Made by a program: the position numbers and the translations under genes
Source: Amphibacillus sediminis NBRC 103570
GTDB taxonomy: Bacteria > Bacillota > Bacilli > Bacillales > Amphibacillaceae
Direction: 5' to 3'
Length of the DNA: 64,000 nt
Assembly (NCBI RefSeq): GCF_001552275.1
Contig: NZ_BCQW01000005.1
Coordinates: forward strand, 62,001 to 126,000
The notes under the pieces: model-generated
Seen by the model: only the letters and a program-made list of their open reading frames with translations
Told to the model about the DNA's origin: nothing
The model's database searches: none
Part shown: piece after piece, positions 17,931 through 27,440 of the stretch
Layout of the letters: every line of letters begins with the position of its first letter
Numbering within the stretch: position 1 is the first letter of the stretch

Positions 17931-19412
17931 ATGAGTCAAACTAACCAAGATCTTGAACACTACTTTAATACGTTTCGCAAACAGACTATTGGTATAGACC
18001 AAACGATACAAACACCTTATGGACGATATCCACTCATTTATATGGATTGGACAGCAAGTGGTCGCTTGTATCGACCAATTGAAAAAAAGATGATCGAAGT
18101 TGTTGGACCTTGGATAAGCAATACACATACAGAGCACAGTAGTACTGGTCAGCTTATGACAGAATGCTACCATCATGCTAAGCAAATTATCAGAGCCCAT
18201 GTTAATGCGTCAGAAGATGATCTAATACTCCCGGTCGGTTCAGGAACAACCGATGCACTGAATAAGCTTCAGCGGTTAATTAGCATTCGTGTACCTGCTT
18301 CATTAAACCAATCATTTTTGCTAGAGCCTGAACAACGCCCTGTCATTTTCACCTCATTAATGGAACATCACTCTAACTATTTATCGTGGTGTGAAACAAT
18401 TGGCGATGTTGTTGTTATCCCATTAACAAAGCATCACCAAATTGACCAAGAACAATTAGAACATGCCCTTATCCGCTATCAGGATCGGCCAGTTAAAATT
18501 GGAGCATTTACAGCTTGTTCAAACGTCACCGGCATTCAAACGAATTATAATCAGCTTGCAAAACTAATGCATCAGTACAATGGGCTTTGCTTTATTGATT
18601 TTGCGGCTTCCGCGCCTTATGTACCGATTAATATGCATCCAAATGATGAACTTAGTTATTTAGATGGAATAGCTTTCTCTGCCCATAAATTTCTCGGTGG
18701 ACCTGGGGCTTCAGGTATTTTAATTGTTAATCGGCATTGTTTAACAAATGATGTACCAGATCAACCGGGAGGCGGAACGGTCCTTTTTACTAACAAATGG
18801 GGAGACTATCAATATTTACATGACATCGAAGCAAGAGAAGATGGGGGAACACCCGCTATTCTTCAGACGATTCGAGCCGCATTAGCTATCCAACTCAAAG
18901 AGAAGATGACTACAAAGTTGATCGACAAACGCGAACAGGAAATGATGCAATATTTTTTACCAAGATTAGCCCAGATCAGAGACATCAATATTTTAGCCTA
19001 TCCAGTACAAGCAAAACGGCTAGGTATTATTTCTTTTGTTGTTAAGGGTAAGCATCATCATCTCATCGCTAAGCTATTAAACGATCGTTTCGGGATTCAA
19101 GTAAGAAGCGGCTGTGCCTGTGCGGGTCCATATGGACACAGCTTGCTAAATCTATCAAAAGCCTACTCTAATAAAATGGTTGAAATGTTCAAAAAAGGGG
19201 ATCAATCGTTTCGCCCTGGATGGATACGCATCTCTCTACACCCTATTATACAAAATCAAGAGCTAGACTATTTACTATATGCACTCCAAAATATAGTCGA
19301 ACATTATGATACATGGGCTATCGATTATCACTATGACAAACATTCAGACAAATTTAGTCATCGTTTTTCAAGTCAAAATCCTTCTTTAATTCGAGCTCTA
19401 TACGATGAATAA
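17931..19412 (+). CDS. class V aminotransferase, cysteine desulfurase-like
   Basis: 493 aa, longer than SufS/IscS (about 400). PLP-enzyme features: the Schiff-base lysine in AFSAHKFLGGPGASGIL at about 250, the cofactor-pocket GSGTTDALNKL at about 100, the hinge DWTASGRLY near the N-terminus, and a C-terminal RSGCACAGPYGH with catalytic-type cysteines. The family is the group of cysteine-desulfurase-like enzymes with an extended C-terminus found in many bacteria. A sulfur donor or cysteine-lyase activity is plausible but not shown. No iron-sulfur assembly genes are adjacent, which argues against a dedicated SUF role. Ribosome binding site GAGGTG. Confidence 0.8.
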   Translation: MSQTNQDLEHYFNTFRKQTIGIDQTIQTPYGRYPLIYMDWTASGRLYRPIEKKMIEVVGPWISNTHTEHSSTGQLMTECYHHAKQIIRAHVNASEDDLILPVGSGTTDALNKLQRLISIRVPASLNQSFLLEPEQRPVIFTSLMEHHSNYLSWCETIGDVVVIPLTKHHQIDQEQLEHALIRYQDRPVKIGAFTACSNVTGIQTNYNQLAKLMHQYNGLCFIDFAASAPYVPINMHPNDELSYLDGIAFSAHKFLGGPGASGILIVNRHCLTNDVPDQPGGGTVLFTNKWGDYQYLHDIEAREDGGTPAILQTIRAALAIQLKEKMTTKLIDKREQEMMQYFLPRLAQIRDINILAYPVQAKRLGIISFVVKGKHHHLIAKLLNDRFGIQVRSGCACAGPYGHSLLNLSKAYSNKMVEMFKKGDQSFRPGWIRISLHPIIQNQELDYLLYALQNIVEHYDTWAIDYHYDKHSDKFSHRFSSQNPSLIRALYDE

Positions 19413-19428
19413 TTAATAATAAATACAA

Positions 19429-19482
19429 AAGCAGCCCAAACCCCAGCCAAGCGAAATAAGACTTGTTGGGGACGGGTTGCTT
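19429..19482. terminator. hairpin terminator between convergent genes
   Basis: AAGCAGCCC and inner CCCCA pair with TGGGG and GGGTTGCTT. It separates the aminotransferase-V gene from the CPBP protease gene. Confidence 0.6.
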
Positions 19483-19527
19483 CATGAACATACCGTTTAC
19501 GATAACGTTTTACAATTTTTGTTCGAA

Positions 19528-20157
19528 TTACATGACAAAAGAAAGCAAACTATATGTTGCCAAGCTATTCCAAGCCATATGCAATAGAATGGACATCCAC
19601 AAGGTCTTTGTTTTGTCATACAATAAGGTAAAGACAGCTCCCATTACTGTTGCGGACAGGATATGTCCTGGATGAAGTAAACCAAAGGTAAGCGAAGCTA
19701 ACAATAAAGCAAAGAACTTAGCTGTTCTTGTTTTTAAAAAACCAAAGATAATGCCTCGAAACAATATTTCCTCTAATATAGGTGCTGTAAATACAAAGGC
19801 GATAACTAAAAAGAATAGATGAATACCATTTAACTCCATTTGATCAAGACCGAAAAGTTCGATTTGACTCCCAGCTATTTCCCATTTAAGAAGATCAATA
19901 ATGACCCATTGTGCCACATATATTACGACAAATGCCACAATAAGGAAAAGGTAGGAGTGCCATTGCTTTAATGGCTCGGTGGTAAAAGCACGACTTAAAA
20001 ATGATCGGACAGATCGATAAAAGAGCAAAGCAATAGCAAAACTAAGTGCATCGAACAAAGATAAATACTGGGTCATCATGATGACATCCTTTAAATGCGT
20101 TCCAAGTAATAAATCAGTAACTAATACAATTAAAGACAGGACAAAGCCTATCGCCAT
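19528..20157 (-). CDS. CPBP-family intramembrane metalloprotease (CAAX-like)
   Basis: 209 aa from ATG 20157 with only a weak ribosome binding site. Motifs of the ABI/CPBP family are intact: EEILFRGIIFG (motif 1, paired glutamates), GLLHPGH (motif 2 His) and LLHMAWNS (motif 3 His). Several membrane helices. Coding character clearly continues upstream in the same frame to about 20290 (KKKDPFISYQQ, then TWTTFILFIISYLGLT, a missing first helix), but that stretch has no usable start. With one base fewer in the A9 tract at 20273-20281, a GTG at 20299 with AAGGCGG would open the full gene. So it is a full-length gene carrying a homopolymer change, or a truncated one. Substrate unknown. Confidence 0.8.
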   Translation of the reverse strand: MAIGFVLSLIVLVTDLLLGTHLKDVIMMTQYLSLFDALSFAIALLFYRSVRSFLSRAFTTEPLKQWHSYLFLIVAFVVIYVAQWVIIDLLKWEIAGSQIELFGLDQMELNGIHLFFLVIAFVFTAPILEEILFRGIIFGFLKTRTAKFFALLLASLTFGLLHPGHILSATVMGAVFTLLYDKTKTLWMSILLHMAWNSLATYSLLSFVM

Positions 20158-20594
20158 CGTTAGACCTAAATAAGATATGATAAATAAAATGAAAGTCGTC
20201 CAAGTTAAGCGGGCTCCTTCATGCTCTCCTTGTACACTATGTTGTTTTTGTTGATATGAAATGAATGGATCCTTTTTTTTTATCTGCCTCTCCTCTCACA
20301 CTTTAATTACCGCCTTTGGTACTCACTTGTTCAATAAAAGCTAAATAGATTAGCTAGTGGATATCAATTTTAAACGAGTATTTTGAAAACACCACTGTCC
20401 ACCTTGTGGTATGTCAATCACCTTCAGATAAGGGATAGTTTTATTGTTATATTAGTGCTAGTTTGAATCTTTAAGTAGCAAAGTCTTACTCTACTTCACT
20501 AGTCCATCGGTCAAAAATAAGTATAGTCATTAAAGCATACTTCTTTTTGAGTACGATTATTCATATTCGCAAACGTCATTCCTCTGACTTACGA
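20158..20594. other. intergenic region holding the probable 5' extension of the CPBP gene
   Basis: 20158-20299 carries in-frame coding-like sequence of the CPBP protease on the minus strand, ending at an A9/T9 tract. 20300-20594 shows no gene, repeat or clear hairpin. Confidence 0.5.
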
Positions 20595-20831
20595 TAAAGT
20601 GAAACTTCGTTCAGTGGGTTTCGACGCTTAGGGTGTGCTCGTGCAGACGTCGTCGCGAACTTAATCAGCTTCCTCTCTCCCCCACTGAATGTGAGTTGAA
20701 CCAATTGGTCCGTTACTGGCTGTTGGATCTCCCACTTAGACATGACGTGTTCACTTATTTCTTGAAGTGGGCGTCTTACAAAAGCCCTTTGATGGGGCGA
20801 GTAATCGCAGCCCCAGCTAGTTTCACTGCGA
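20595..20831 (+). repeat. Dispersed repeat family B, copy B3
   Basis: About 237 bp from TAAAGTGAAACTTCG to TAGTTTCACTGCGAC. Here the two ends share AGTGAAACT as a perfect 9-bp inverted repeat. The right end overlaps the last codons and stop of the small gene at 20823-21011. Confidence 0.88.
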
Positions 20832-21011
20832 CAAAATGGCAAATGCCATAACGCCAAGTAAATAGCCGATGCCCGTTCCTATCGAAACTGTATATACAAG
20901 CAAAGCAGGGTTGATAAATATACCCAAAATGACACCAATCGCACAACCAGACATCATTCCTAGAGGAATTAAGCTATCTTTTAAATCTGTGGTGACTCTT
21001 AACTTTTTCAT
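20823..21011 (-). CDS. small two-helix membrane protein, 62 aa
   Basis: Start set at ATG 21011 (MKKLRVTTDLKDSLIPLG) because GAAGGAGG lies nine bases upstream; an earlier in-frame ATG at 21053 lacks a site. Two hydrophobic, glycine-rich segments (GMMSGCAIGVILGIF and TVSIGTGIGYLLGVMAFA) suggest a helical hairpin like small glycine-zipper proteins. Function unknown. The last codons (LSQ) and the TGA stop come from the end of repeat B3, so the native C-terminus was probably longer. Confidence 0.6.
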   Translation of the reverse strand: MKKLRVTTDLKDSLIPLGMMSGCAIGVILGIFINPALLVYTVSIGTGIGYLLGVMAFAILSQ

Positions 21012-21080
21012 AGACCGATGCCTCCTTCTATCCCTAATTAGCCTTTTCGTCATTTGGTAAACTTTTTATCATTATAACTT

Positions 21081-21144
21081 TTTCAGCCGAACTTTATTAA
21101 GCTTCTTTTGATAATGTCCGGGTGCAAATACGCTAAGCCTTTTT
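21081..21144 (-). repeat. Dispersed repeat family A, fragment A13 (reverse orientation)
   Basis: On the minus strand it reads GGCTTAGCGTATTTGCACCC, then ATTATC...AGCTT and TTCGGCTGAAAA, a decayed left half of family A. It is the only copy in the window in reverse orientation. Confidence 0.6.
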
Positions 21145-21245
21145 AATTTCTATAGAATCCAATAGAAAAAGATGAAGTATATAGCGCTACAACTCCATCT
21201 TTATTTGAACATTTATTCTATAACTATTCCATCTCAATCCGAACA

Positions 21246-22418
21246 TTACAAATTATTCATAAAAAGGCGGACAATATCAGTCCCAGCGATAATTGTACCT
21301 AAGGTACTGCCAAGGTTTGCTAACACAACTACTAACAAAATACGTGTTACTTTATTTTGCCAAAAGCCTTTTATCGTATGGACATCATGATTTAGCTTTT
21401 CAAAATCTGCCACCTGTGGTTTATTGACATAAGCCTGGACAAAACCAGCAAACCAACCTGCAGCCATTAAAGGATTCAAGGAGGTAATAGGCGCGGTTAG
21501 GAAGGCTGTTAAAAACACAAGTGGATGGCCTAAAGCTAAAGCGACACCTAGTGCTGAAAACGAGCCATTCCATAATAGCCAACTTAGCATTTGTTGCCAA
21601 CCTGCAACTGGATTTAGATAGAAGGTAGCTAATATCAGTCCAATAATCATAATTGGGATTGACCAACCAATTATTTTCGGCCATTTCGGTTTAGGTGGAA
21701 CAGCATTTAGTTGAGCCAGATCATGCTCCTTAGCTAGCTCTCTTTCTATCCCCGGCACATGAGCAGCACCTAAGACAGCAACAATTTTTTGCCCTGGGGC
21801 TCGTTTTATTTTTTCAGCTAAGTATTGATCCCGTTCATCAATGAGCGGCTTTTTCAGTCGGGGAAAATGCTCAGTGAATTCATTCAAAATACTATTGATT
21901 GAATCCTGATTTTTCATATTCTCTAATTCTTCCTCAGTGATCGATTCATTTGAGAAAATTCCAGCAGCTACTTGCGTCAAAAGAAGCATCTTCCCTTTAA
22001 AGCCTACACCATGCCAAATCCGTGCGAATGTAATCTGAATATTACGGTCAGCTAGGACTAGCTTAGCCCCATGTTCCTTAGCAGATTCAATACCTTGAAT
22101 CATTTCCTGGCCTGCTTCAATATTAAATTGTTTGGCTATTCTTTTTTGAAAGGATGAGATCGCTAAATTCATTAGTAACAATGTAGCTTTTTTTTCCTTA
22201 ATGATTTTAAATATATCTGTATTCTTCCATCGGTCACCATCCATAATCGATTGATAGCGCTGTTTGTCCAATTCAACACAAACCGTATCCGGTCTTTCGG
22301 CATCAATGACAGCCTTTACCTGCGCCGCACTATCTTTGGATACATGGGCGGTTCCAATCAAAATCAATTCCTTGCCATTATGCTCAATTCGAGTTATATA
22401 TTGTTCATTTTCAGCCAT
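21246..22418 (-). CDS. TraB/PrgY (GumN-like) family protein with C-terminal membrane domain
   Basis: 390 aa from ATG 22418, selected for the AAGGAAGG site; an ATG 18 bases earlier is not needed. N-terminal TraB domain (about 1-225) with GTAHVSKDSAAQV (first GxxH motif), VCVELDKQRY and AVLGAAHVPGIE (second His). The last 140 residues hold about four membrane helices. PrgY of Enterococcus binds or inactivates pheromone; in Bacilli the role is unclear, perhaps a Tiki-like membrane metalloprotease. No pheromone gene is adjacent. Monocistronic. Confidence 0.85.
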   Translation of the reverse strand: MAENEQYITRIEHNGKELILIGTAHVSKDSAAQVKAVIDAERPDTVCVELDKQRYQSIMDGDRWKNTDIFKIIKEKKATLLLMNLAISSFQKRIAKQFNIEAGQEMIQGIESAKEHGAKLVLADRNIQITFARIWHGVGFKGKMLLLTQVAAGIFSNESITEEELENMKNQDSINSILNEFTEHFPRLKKPLIDERDQYLAEKIKRAPGQKIVAVLGAAHVPGIERELAKEHDLAQLNAVPPKPKWPKIIGWSIPIMIIGLILATFYLNPVAGWQQMLSWLLWNGSFSALGVALALGHPLVFLTAFLTAPITSLNPLMAAGWFAGFVQAYVNKPQVADFEKLNHDVHTIKGFWQNKVTRILLVVVLANLGSTLGTIIAGTDIVRLFMNNL

Positions 22419-22577
22419 TAACGTACCTTCCTTCAAAAATTCTCTAATTCCTAGTATAACTTAATTGTGAGTGATTGAATAGAAATAACCTACAGTGAGA
22501 CGACGGCAAATCCAAATCCTTCTTTTATTTTAGCTCAAGACTTAAAGTGGATCTAACATAGTTAAAGCTATATCACA

Positions 22578-22666
22578 AATAAAGAGGTGAATGAAAGGTT
22601 CACCATTGTTAGACAAGCTTACACAAAAGCAATCGAAACCAAAATGAAAAATCTCACCTCTTTATT
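22578..22666. repeat. 13-bp inverted repeat with long loop, upstream of gdhA
   Basis: AATAAAGAGGTGA (22578-22590) is the exact reverse complement of TCACCTCTTTATT (22654-22666). Inside the left arm a second hairpin, GGTGAA-tgaaa-ggTTCACC, competes for the same bases. It could be the ends of a tiny inserted element or an mRNA leader switch. No coding frame lies within it. Confidence 0.4.
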
Positions 22667-22792
22667 AATGCAATCACATATAAGTATGAATCCATCAAAA
22701 ATCAGTATTATTATATTGATTCAATGATAAAATTGCCTCAACACAAGTAAAACCAATCTATCTAAGTGATTAATTTAATGTTTGTTTTATAT

Positions 22793-22809
22793 TGTTATAT
22801 TTTCTGACA
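22793..22809. promoter_or_regulatory. TnrA/GlnR-type box upstream of gdhA
   Basis: TGTTATATTTTCTGACA fits TGTNA-N7-TNACA exactly and differs from the tnrA site at only a few positions. It ends 72 bp before the gdhA ATG. No firm -10 could be assigned, so activation versus repression is not decided. Confidence 0.65.
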
Positions 22810-22836
22810 TTAGCTAAACTTAATTGTATTCGTTAA

Positions 22837-24237
<1,401 letters not shown>

Positions 24238-24240
24238 GTT

Positions 24241-24436
24241 TAATCATATTTGCAACCAAATTTTATCGAGCTTCTCACGATAAATTTCCACTGCAATCCT
24301 GTGGCTTCCGCTGGAGGCCAGCCGGGGTTCGTTACCCACTGAATGAATAACAAATTAAGTGAAACTTCGTTCAGTGGGGGAGTCAAATAAGCATTCATCT
24401 CACCACTTTTAGAAGGGGGGGATTTCTGCTGAATCA
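24241..24436 (+). repeat. Dispersed repeat family A, copy A5, with a B fragment inside
   Basis: The left half has TTTTATCGAGC...CACGATAAA and CTGTGGCTTCCGCTGGAGGC. The right half has CATCTCACCACTTTTAGAAG and CTGCTGAAT. Between them, 24356-24380 is a 25-bp piece of family B (TAAGTGAAACTTCGTTCAG plus GTGGGGG), as if B recombined into A at the similar ACTGAAT/TTCAGT sequences. Confidence 0.8.
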
Positions 24437-24444
24437 AATAAATA

Positions 24445-24499
24445 GCTCCCCTTAAGGTAGACAGGTTAAAAAATAAAAATCTGTTTACTTAAGGGGAGC
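24445..24499. repeat. inverted repeat hairpin (GCTCCCCTTAAG arms)
   Basis: GCTCCCCTTAAGGTAGACAG faces CTGTTTACTTAAGGGGAGC across 16 A/T-rich bases. The arms resemble insertion-sequence terminal repeats brought together, or a gdhA terminator; no T-run follows directly. Confidence 0.5.
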
Positions 24500-24515
24500 A
24501 TATCACTCTGAAGGG

Positions 24516-24540
24516 AAGCCTTTTATTTGCGGCTTTTTTT
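24516..24540 (+). terminator. Rho-independent terminator, rightward
   Basis: AAGCC-ttttatttgc-GGCTT followed by TTTTT; most likely ends gdhA transcripts that pass repeat A5. Confidence 0.6.
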
Positions 24541-24717
24541 CTAAACTTCCAAAAGCCTTCACAACAAATAGCCTATATAATAGAGCAGTCGAATGCTCTT
24601 AGCCTTTTTACACCCATAAACTAGTCGAGTCAGCCTCTTTTAAAGTAAGGATAAGTAATCAAAATTGTCCTTTGCTGATTATTTCATGACCCTTTCAAAC
24701 CAAATCTGATTAGTCAC

Positions 24718-25269
24718 TTATAAATCAAAGACCTCCTCCAAATGTTGATCTAACAGGACAAGTCCTTTTTTAATGTCAGGTTCTCTAACTACATTATATA
24801 GCGCAAATGTCTTTAAACGACGCATTCCGATGTAGGCTTGCATTCGATGCAAATGGAAAAGTGCCTCATCAAGGGATCTTCCTTCGAAAAATCCGCCATG
24901 TGTAGCAAACTGATCTTCTGGAGCACTCCACGTTGTGGATAGCATATAAAATTTGTCTGTCAGTAATCCACCTTGTCCATACCGATCTTGGCGCTTATAA
25001 AAGACGCCTGATTTTAACACTTGATCAAAGTATTGCTTGAACTTCCCTGGGATACTAAACCAAAAAATTGGTGTTTGATAAATAACACAATCGGCCCAGA
25101 TAAATTTATCTTGCTCCTCAGTAACTAAATAACCTTGATCAACATAAGTAACCTTGACCTGATACTTTGCCGATAAACGCTTCACCATATGCTCTGTTAT
25201 CGTTTTGTTTAGTAGCCCTTGACTATGCGGATAATACTGGTGACCATTAATAATAAATATACGTTCCAT
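24718..25269 (-). CDS. NAD(P)H:quinone reductase-like flavodoxin-fold protein (MdaB-like)
   Basis: 183 aa, cytoplasmic. The flavodoxin-like fold begins IFIINGHQYYPHSQGLLN (phosphate-binding loop variant). YQTPIFWFSIPGKFKQYFDQ is the typical FMN/FAD-side motif of MdaB and NQO-type reductases, and a GQGGLLTDK loop follows. Members reduce quinones by two electrons using NAD(P)H and protect against oxidative stress. The exact substrate is not determinable. Monocistronic; no MarR-type repressor is next to it. Confidence 0.85.
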   Translation of the reverse strand: MERIFIINGHQYYPHSQGLLNKTITEHMVKRLSAKYQVKVTYVDQGYLVTEEQDKFIWADCVIYQTPIFWFSIPGKFKQYFDQVLKSGVFYKRQDRYGQGGLLTDKFYMLSTTWSAPEDQFATHGGFFEGRSLDEALFHLHRMQAYIGMRRLKTFALYNVVREPDIKKGLVLLDQHLEEVFDL

Positions 25270-25407
25270 TTTCTCACCACCCTACTCTTATTCATACTAA
25301 TTCAGCCTATGTTAAACATGGCTTGAATATGTTTTTTTAAATTACCCACTATATATATCGGAATTATGTGCTATAATAAAAAAATATAATAATATGGAGT
25401 GATTGCT

Positions 25408-25488
25408 ATGGATCGAATTCCTATAATTGATCTTAGAAGTGGAATAACCATTATTGTTGCTATTATTGTTGGGATTATTTTTATCTGA
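25408..25488 (+). CDS. possible 26-aa membrane peptide
   Basis: ATGGAGTG precedes ATG 25408 at ribosome-binding distance. The product MDRIPIIDLRSGITIIVAII (then VGIIFI) has a charged start and one fully hydrophobic helix, as in small membrane proteins of Bacilli. A TATAATAA sequence at 25371-25390 could serve as -10. Evidence is limited to hydrophobicity and the site; it may be chance. Confidence 0.3.
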   Translation: MDRIPIIDLRSGITIIVAIIVGIIFI

Positions 25489-25996
25489 TCAGTACCAACC
25501 TGACTTTGAATGGAAGTGGTGACCTTAGTCGTTCTACTTAATCCACCACTTTCTTGAGCTAATGACAACATACATATTATTGCAAGACTACTAATGCACA
25601 ATTCGTCACCAGACAAAGCGTTATTAACCTAAACACCTATCACAACTAAAGCCACAGCCATGCCCCAAAAATAGAAGTAGACCCCCAGATAAATGATTAT
25701 CAAGCATGCTATCAATATCTCGTATTCTCCAGCTAATCACTCCTAATGAAACTAACTCCCCTTCTTGAACAATTAAGCGAGTTTACTCTCTATTTCCATA
25801 GCTCTATCGCCATAAAAAGCAACCGATTGCACAATTGGCGCTGATTTAGCTTGGTAGCACAAGTATTATAGTTACGGCTATAATAATCACTAGATCCACT
25901 GTCTTTTACTAATAAAATTAACTCGACTATTTTAAATTAAAGCGACATCCTATATAATAAAAATTAATGATTTATTTACATTCACAAACGCTTGCA
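25489..25996. other. 508-bp AT-rich region without recognisable gene
   Basis: Stops are frequent in all frames, with no hairpin or repeat-family match. It may be decayed sequence between the possible small peptide and repeat B5. Confidence 0.4.
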
Positions 25997-26206
25997 TAAA
26001 CTGAAACTTCGTTCAGTGGGGATTTCGACGCATAGGATGTGCTCGTGCAGACATTGCGCTACGTCGCGAACTTAGTCAGCTTCCTCTCCCCCACTGAACG
26101 TTAGTTGAACCAATCGGGCCGTTACTGGCTGTTGGATCTCCCACCTAGAAATGACGTGTTCCCTTATTTTTTGAACTGGGAGTCTTAAGCCAGTTACACT
26201 GCGATA
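25997..26206 (+). repeat. Dispersed repeat family B, copy B5 (3' hairpin deleted)
   Basis: About 210 bp. Left end TAAACTGAAACTTCGTTCAG; the CGTTCAGTGGGG/CCCCACTGAACG stem is intact. The GCCCTTCGATGGGGCGAG section is deleted, joining AGTCTTA directly to AGCCAGTTACACTGCGATA. It ends 44 bp before the LacI-type gene start. Confidence 0.85.
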
Positions 26207-26250
26207 AATAACTTATTTTAATCAAAAACAGACAAGAGGATGAAGTAAAG

Positions 26251-27276
26251 ATGGCCGTTACGATAAAAGATGTCGCAAAAAAGGCAAATGTTGCCCCTTC
26301 AACTGTATCAAGAGTAATTGCTGATAGCCCACGCATTAGTTTGAACACGAAAAAACGTGTTAGAAAAGCGATGAAAGAGCTAGGTTACCACCCGAATGTT
26401 AATGCTCGAAATCTTGCTGTCCGTTCTACACAAGCAATTGGAGTTATTATGCCATCATCTGCTGAAACGGCATTACAAAACCCATTTTTTCCTGAGGTTT
26501 TACGTGGGATCGGAAGCATTGCCCATGAAACCGAGTATTCATTATATGTATCAACCGGGGGTGACGATGAACAGCTATTTGATGAAGTAAAGCGGATGGT
26601 TTATGGCCATCGAGTTGATGGTATTATCTTACTCTATTCTCGAGTGAACGATCCAATCATGGATTTCCTTGTTGAAGAAAATTTCCCTTTTGTGGTGGTT
26701 GGTAAACCTTACAAAAATGAAAGTCAGATCACCTACGTCGATAACGATAATATTGAAGCAAGCCGTGAGTTAACGAATCATCTTATATCTTTTGGCCACC
26801 AACATATTGCCTTTATTGGTGGAACGACTGATTTGATGGTAACTAAGGATCGTTTGCTCGGCTATCAATCTGCTCTATCAGAGGTTGGCATTGAAGTTTG
26901 TCAAGACTACATTGTTCATGACCAATTTCTACGATCGAGCGGAAAGAAAGCAGTTGAACAATTATTCGCACTTAAAAAAACACCTACTGCTATGGTCATT
27001 GCAGATGATATGATGAGTTTGGGTGTTATTAATATGCTTGAGACATTGGGATTAGATTGTCCGGATGATGTTTCAATCACAAGCTTTAATAATCTCTATT
27101 TATCAGAAATTACCCGACCACCTTTAACGACGGTCGATATTCAGATTTATAAATTGGGAATTCAAAGCGCTAAATGCTTAATAGAACAACTCAAGACAAA
27201 GGACGACGAGCCTGCTAGACGGGTTATTGTGCCATATGCGATCAAGTTTCGTCAATCCACTCGTAAACTTGACTAA
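26251..27276 (+). CDS. LacI-family transcriptional regulator, MalR-like
   Basis: 341 aa. LacI helix-turn-helix at 3-25 (VTIKDVAKKANVAPSTVSRV) with hinge helix NARNLAVRST at about 50, then a periplasmic-binding-protein-like effector domain to the end (GHQHIAFIGG, VIADDMMSLG). The sequence is most like maltose/alpha-glucoside regulators (MalR) of Firmicutes. No sugar operon is adjacent, so the target lies elsewhere or the gene has been separated from it. Repeat B5 lies directly upstream, so its promoter is in or beyond the repeat. GAGGATG ribosome binding site. Confidence 0.85.
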   Translation: MAVTIKDVAKKANVAPSTVSRVIADSPRISLNTKKRVRKAMKELGYHPNVNARNLAVRSTQAIGVIMPSSAETALQNPFFPEVLRGIGSIAHETEYSLYVSTGGDDEQLFDEVKRMVYGHRVDGIILLYSRVNDPIMDFLVEENFPFVVVGKPYKNESQITYVDNDNIEASRELTNHLISFGHQHIAFIGGTTDLMVTKDRLLGYQSALSEVGIEVCQDYIVHDQFLRSSGKKAVEQLFALKKTPTAMVIADDMMSLGVINMLETLGLDCPDDVSITSFNNLYLSEITRPPLTTVDIQIYKLGIQSAKCLIEQLKTKDDEPARRVIVPYAIKFRQSTRKLD

Positions 27277-27317
27277 TTACTGTTAATTTGGCGGTAACAC
27301 CCATTTACGTCATGATA

Positions 27318-27345
27318 ATCAAATGCCCCTCGGTGTATTTGCGCA
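27318..27345 (+). repeat. Dispersed repeat family A, fragment A6 (left end only)
   Basis: ATCAAATGCCCCTCGGTGTA and TTTGCGC match the first 25-30 bases of the family; the rest is absent. Confidence 0.6.
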
Positions 27346-27386
27346 ATACCATTAGCTTAAAAAATGCCATCTGTTTATCGCTTAAA

Positions 27387-27434
27387 CAAAAAAGAGCACA
27401 GTCACGTCTAATCAATAGACTTTCTATGCTCTTT
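27387..27434 (-). terminator. Rho-independent terminator after serC
   Basis: AAAGAGCA pairs with TGCTCTTT, and an inner GTCTA/TAGAC arm extends the stem; TTTTTTG follows on the minus strand, seven bases beyond the serC stop. Confidence 0.8.
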
Positions 27435-27440
27435 AACTAT

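Noticed and set aside
25371-25616. 81-codon minus-strand frame
   Set aside because: No ribosome binding site, low-complexity composition, and it overlaps a better small plus-strand candidate.
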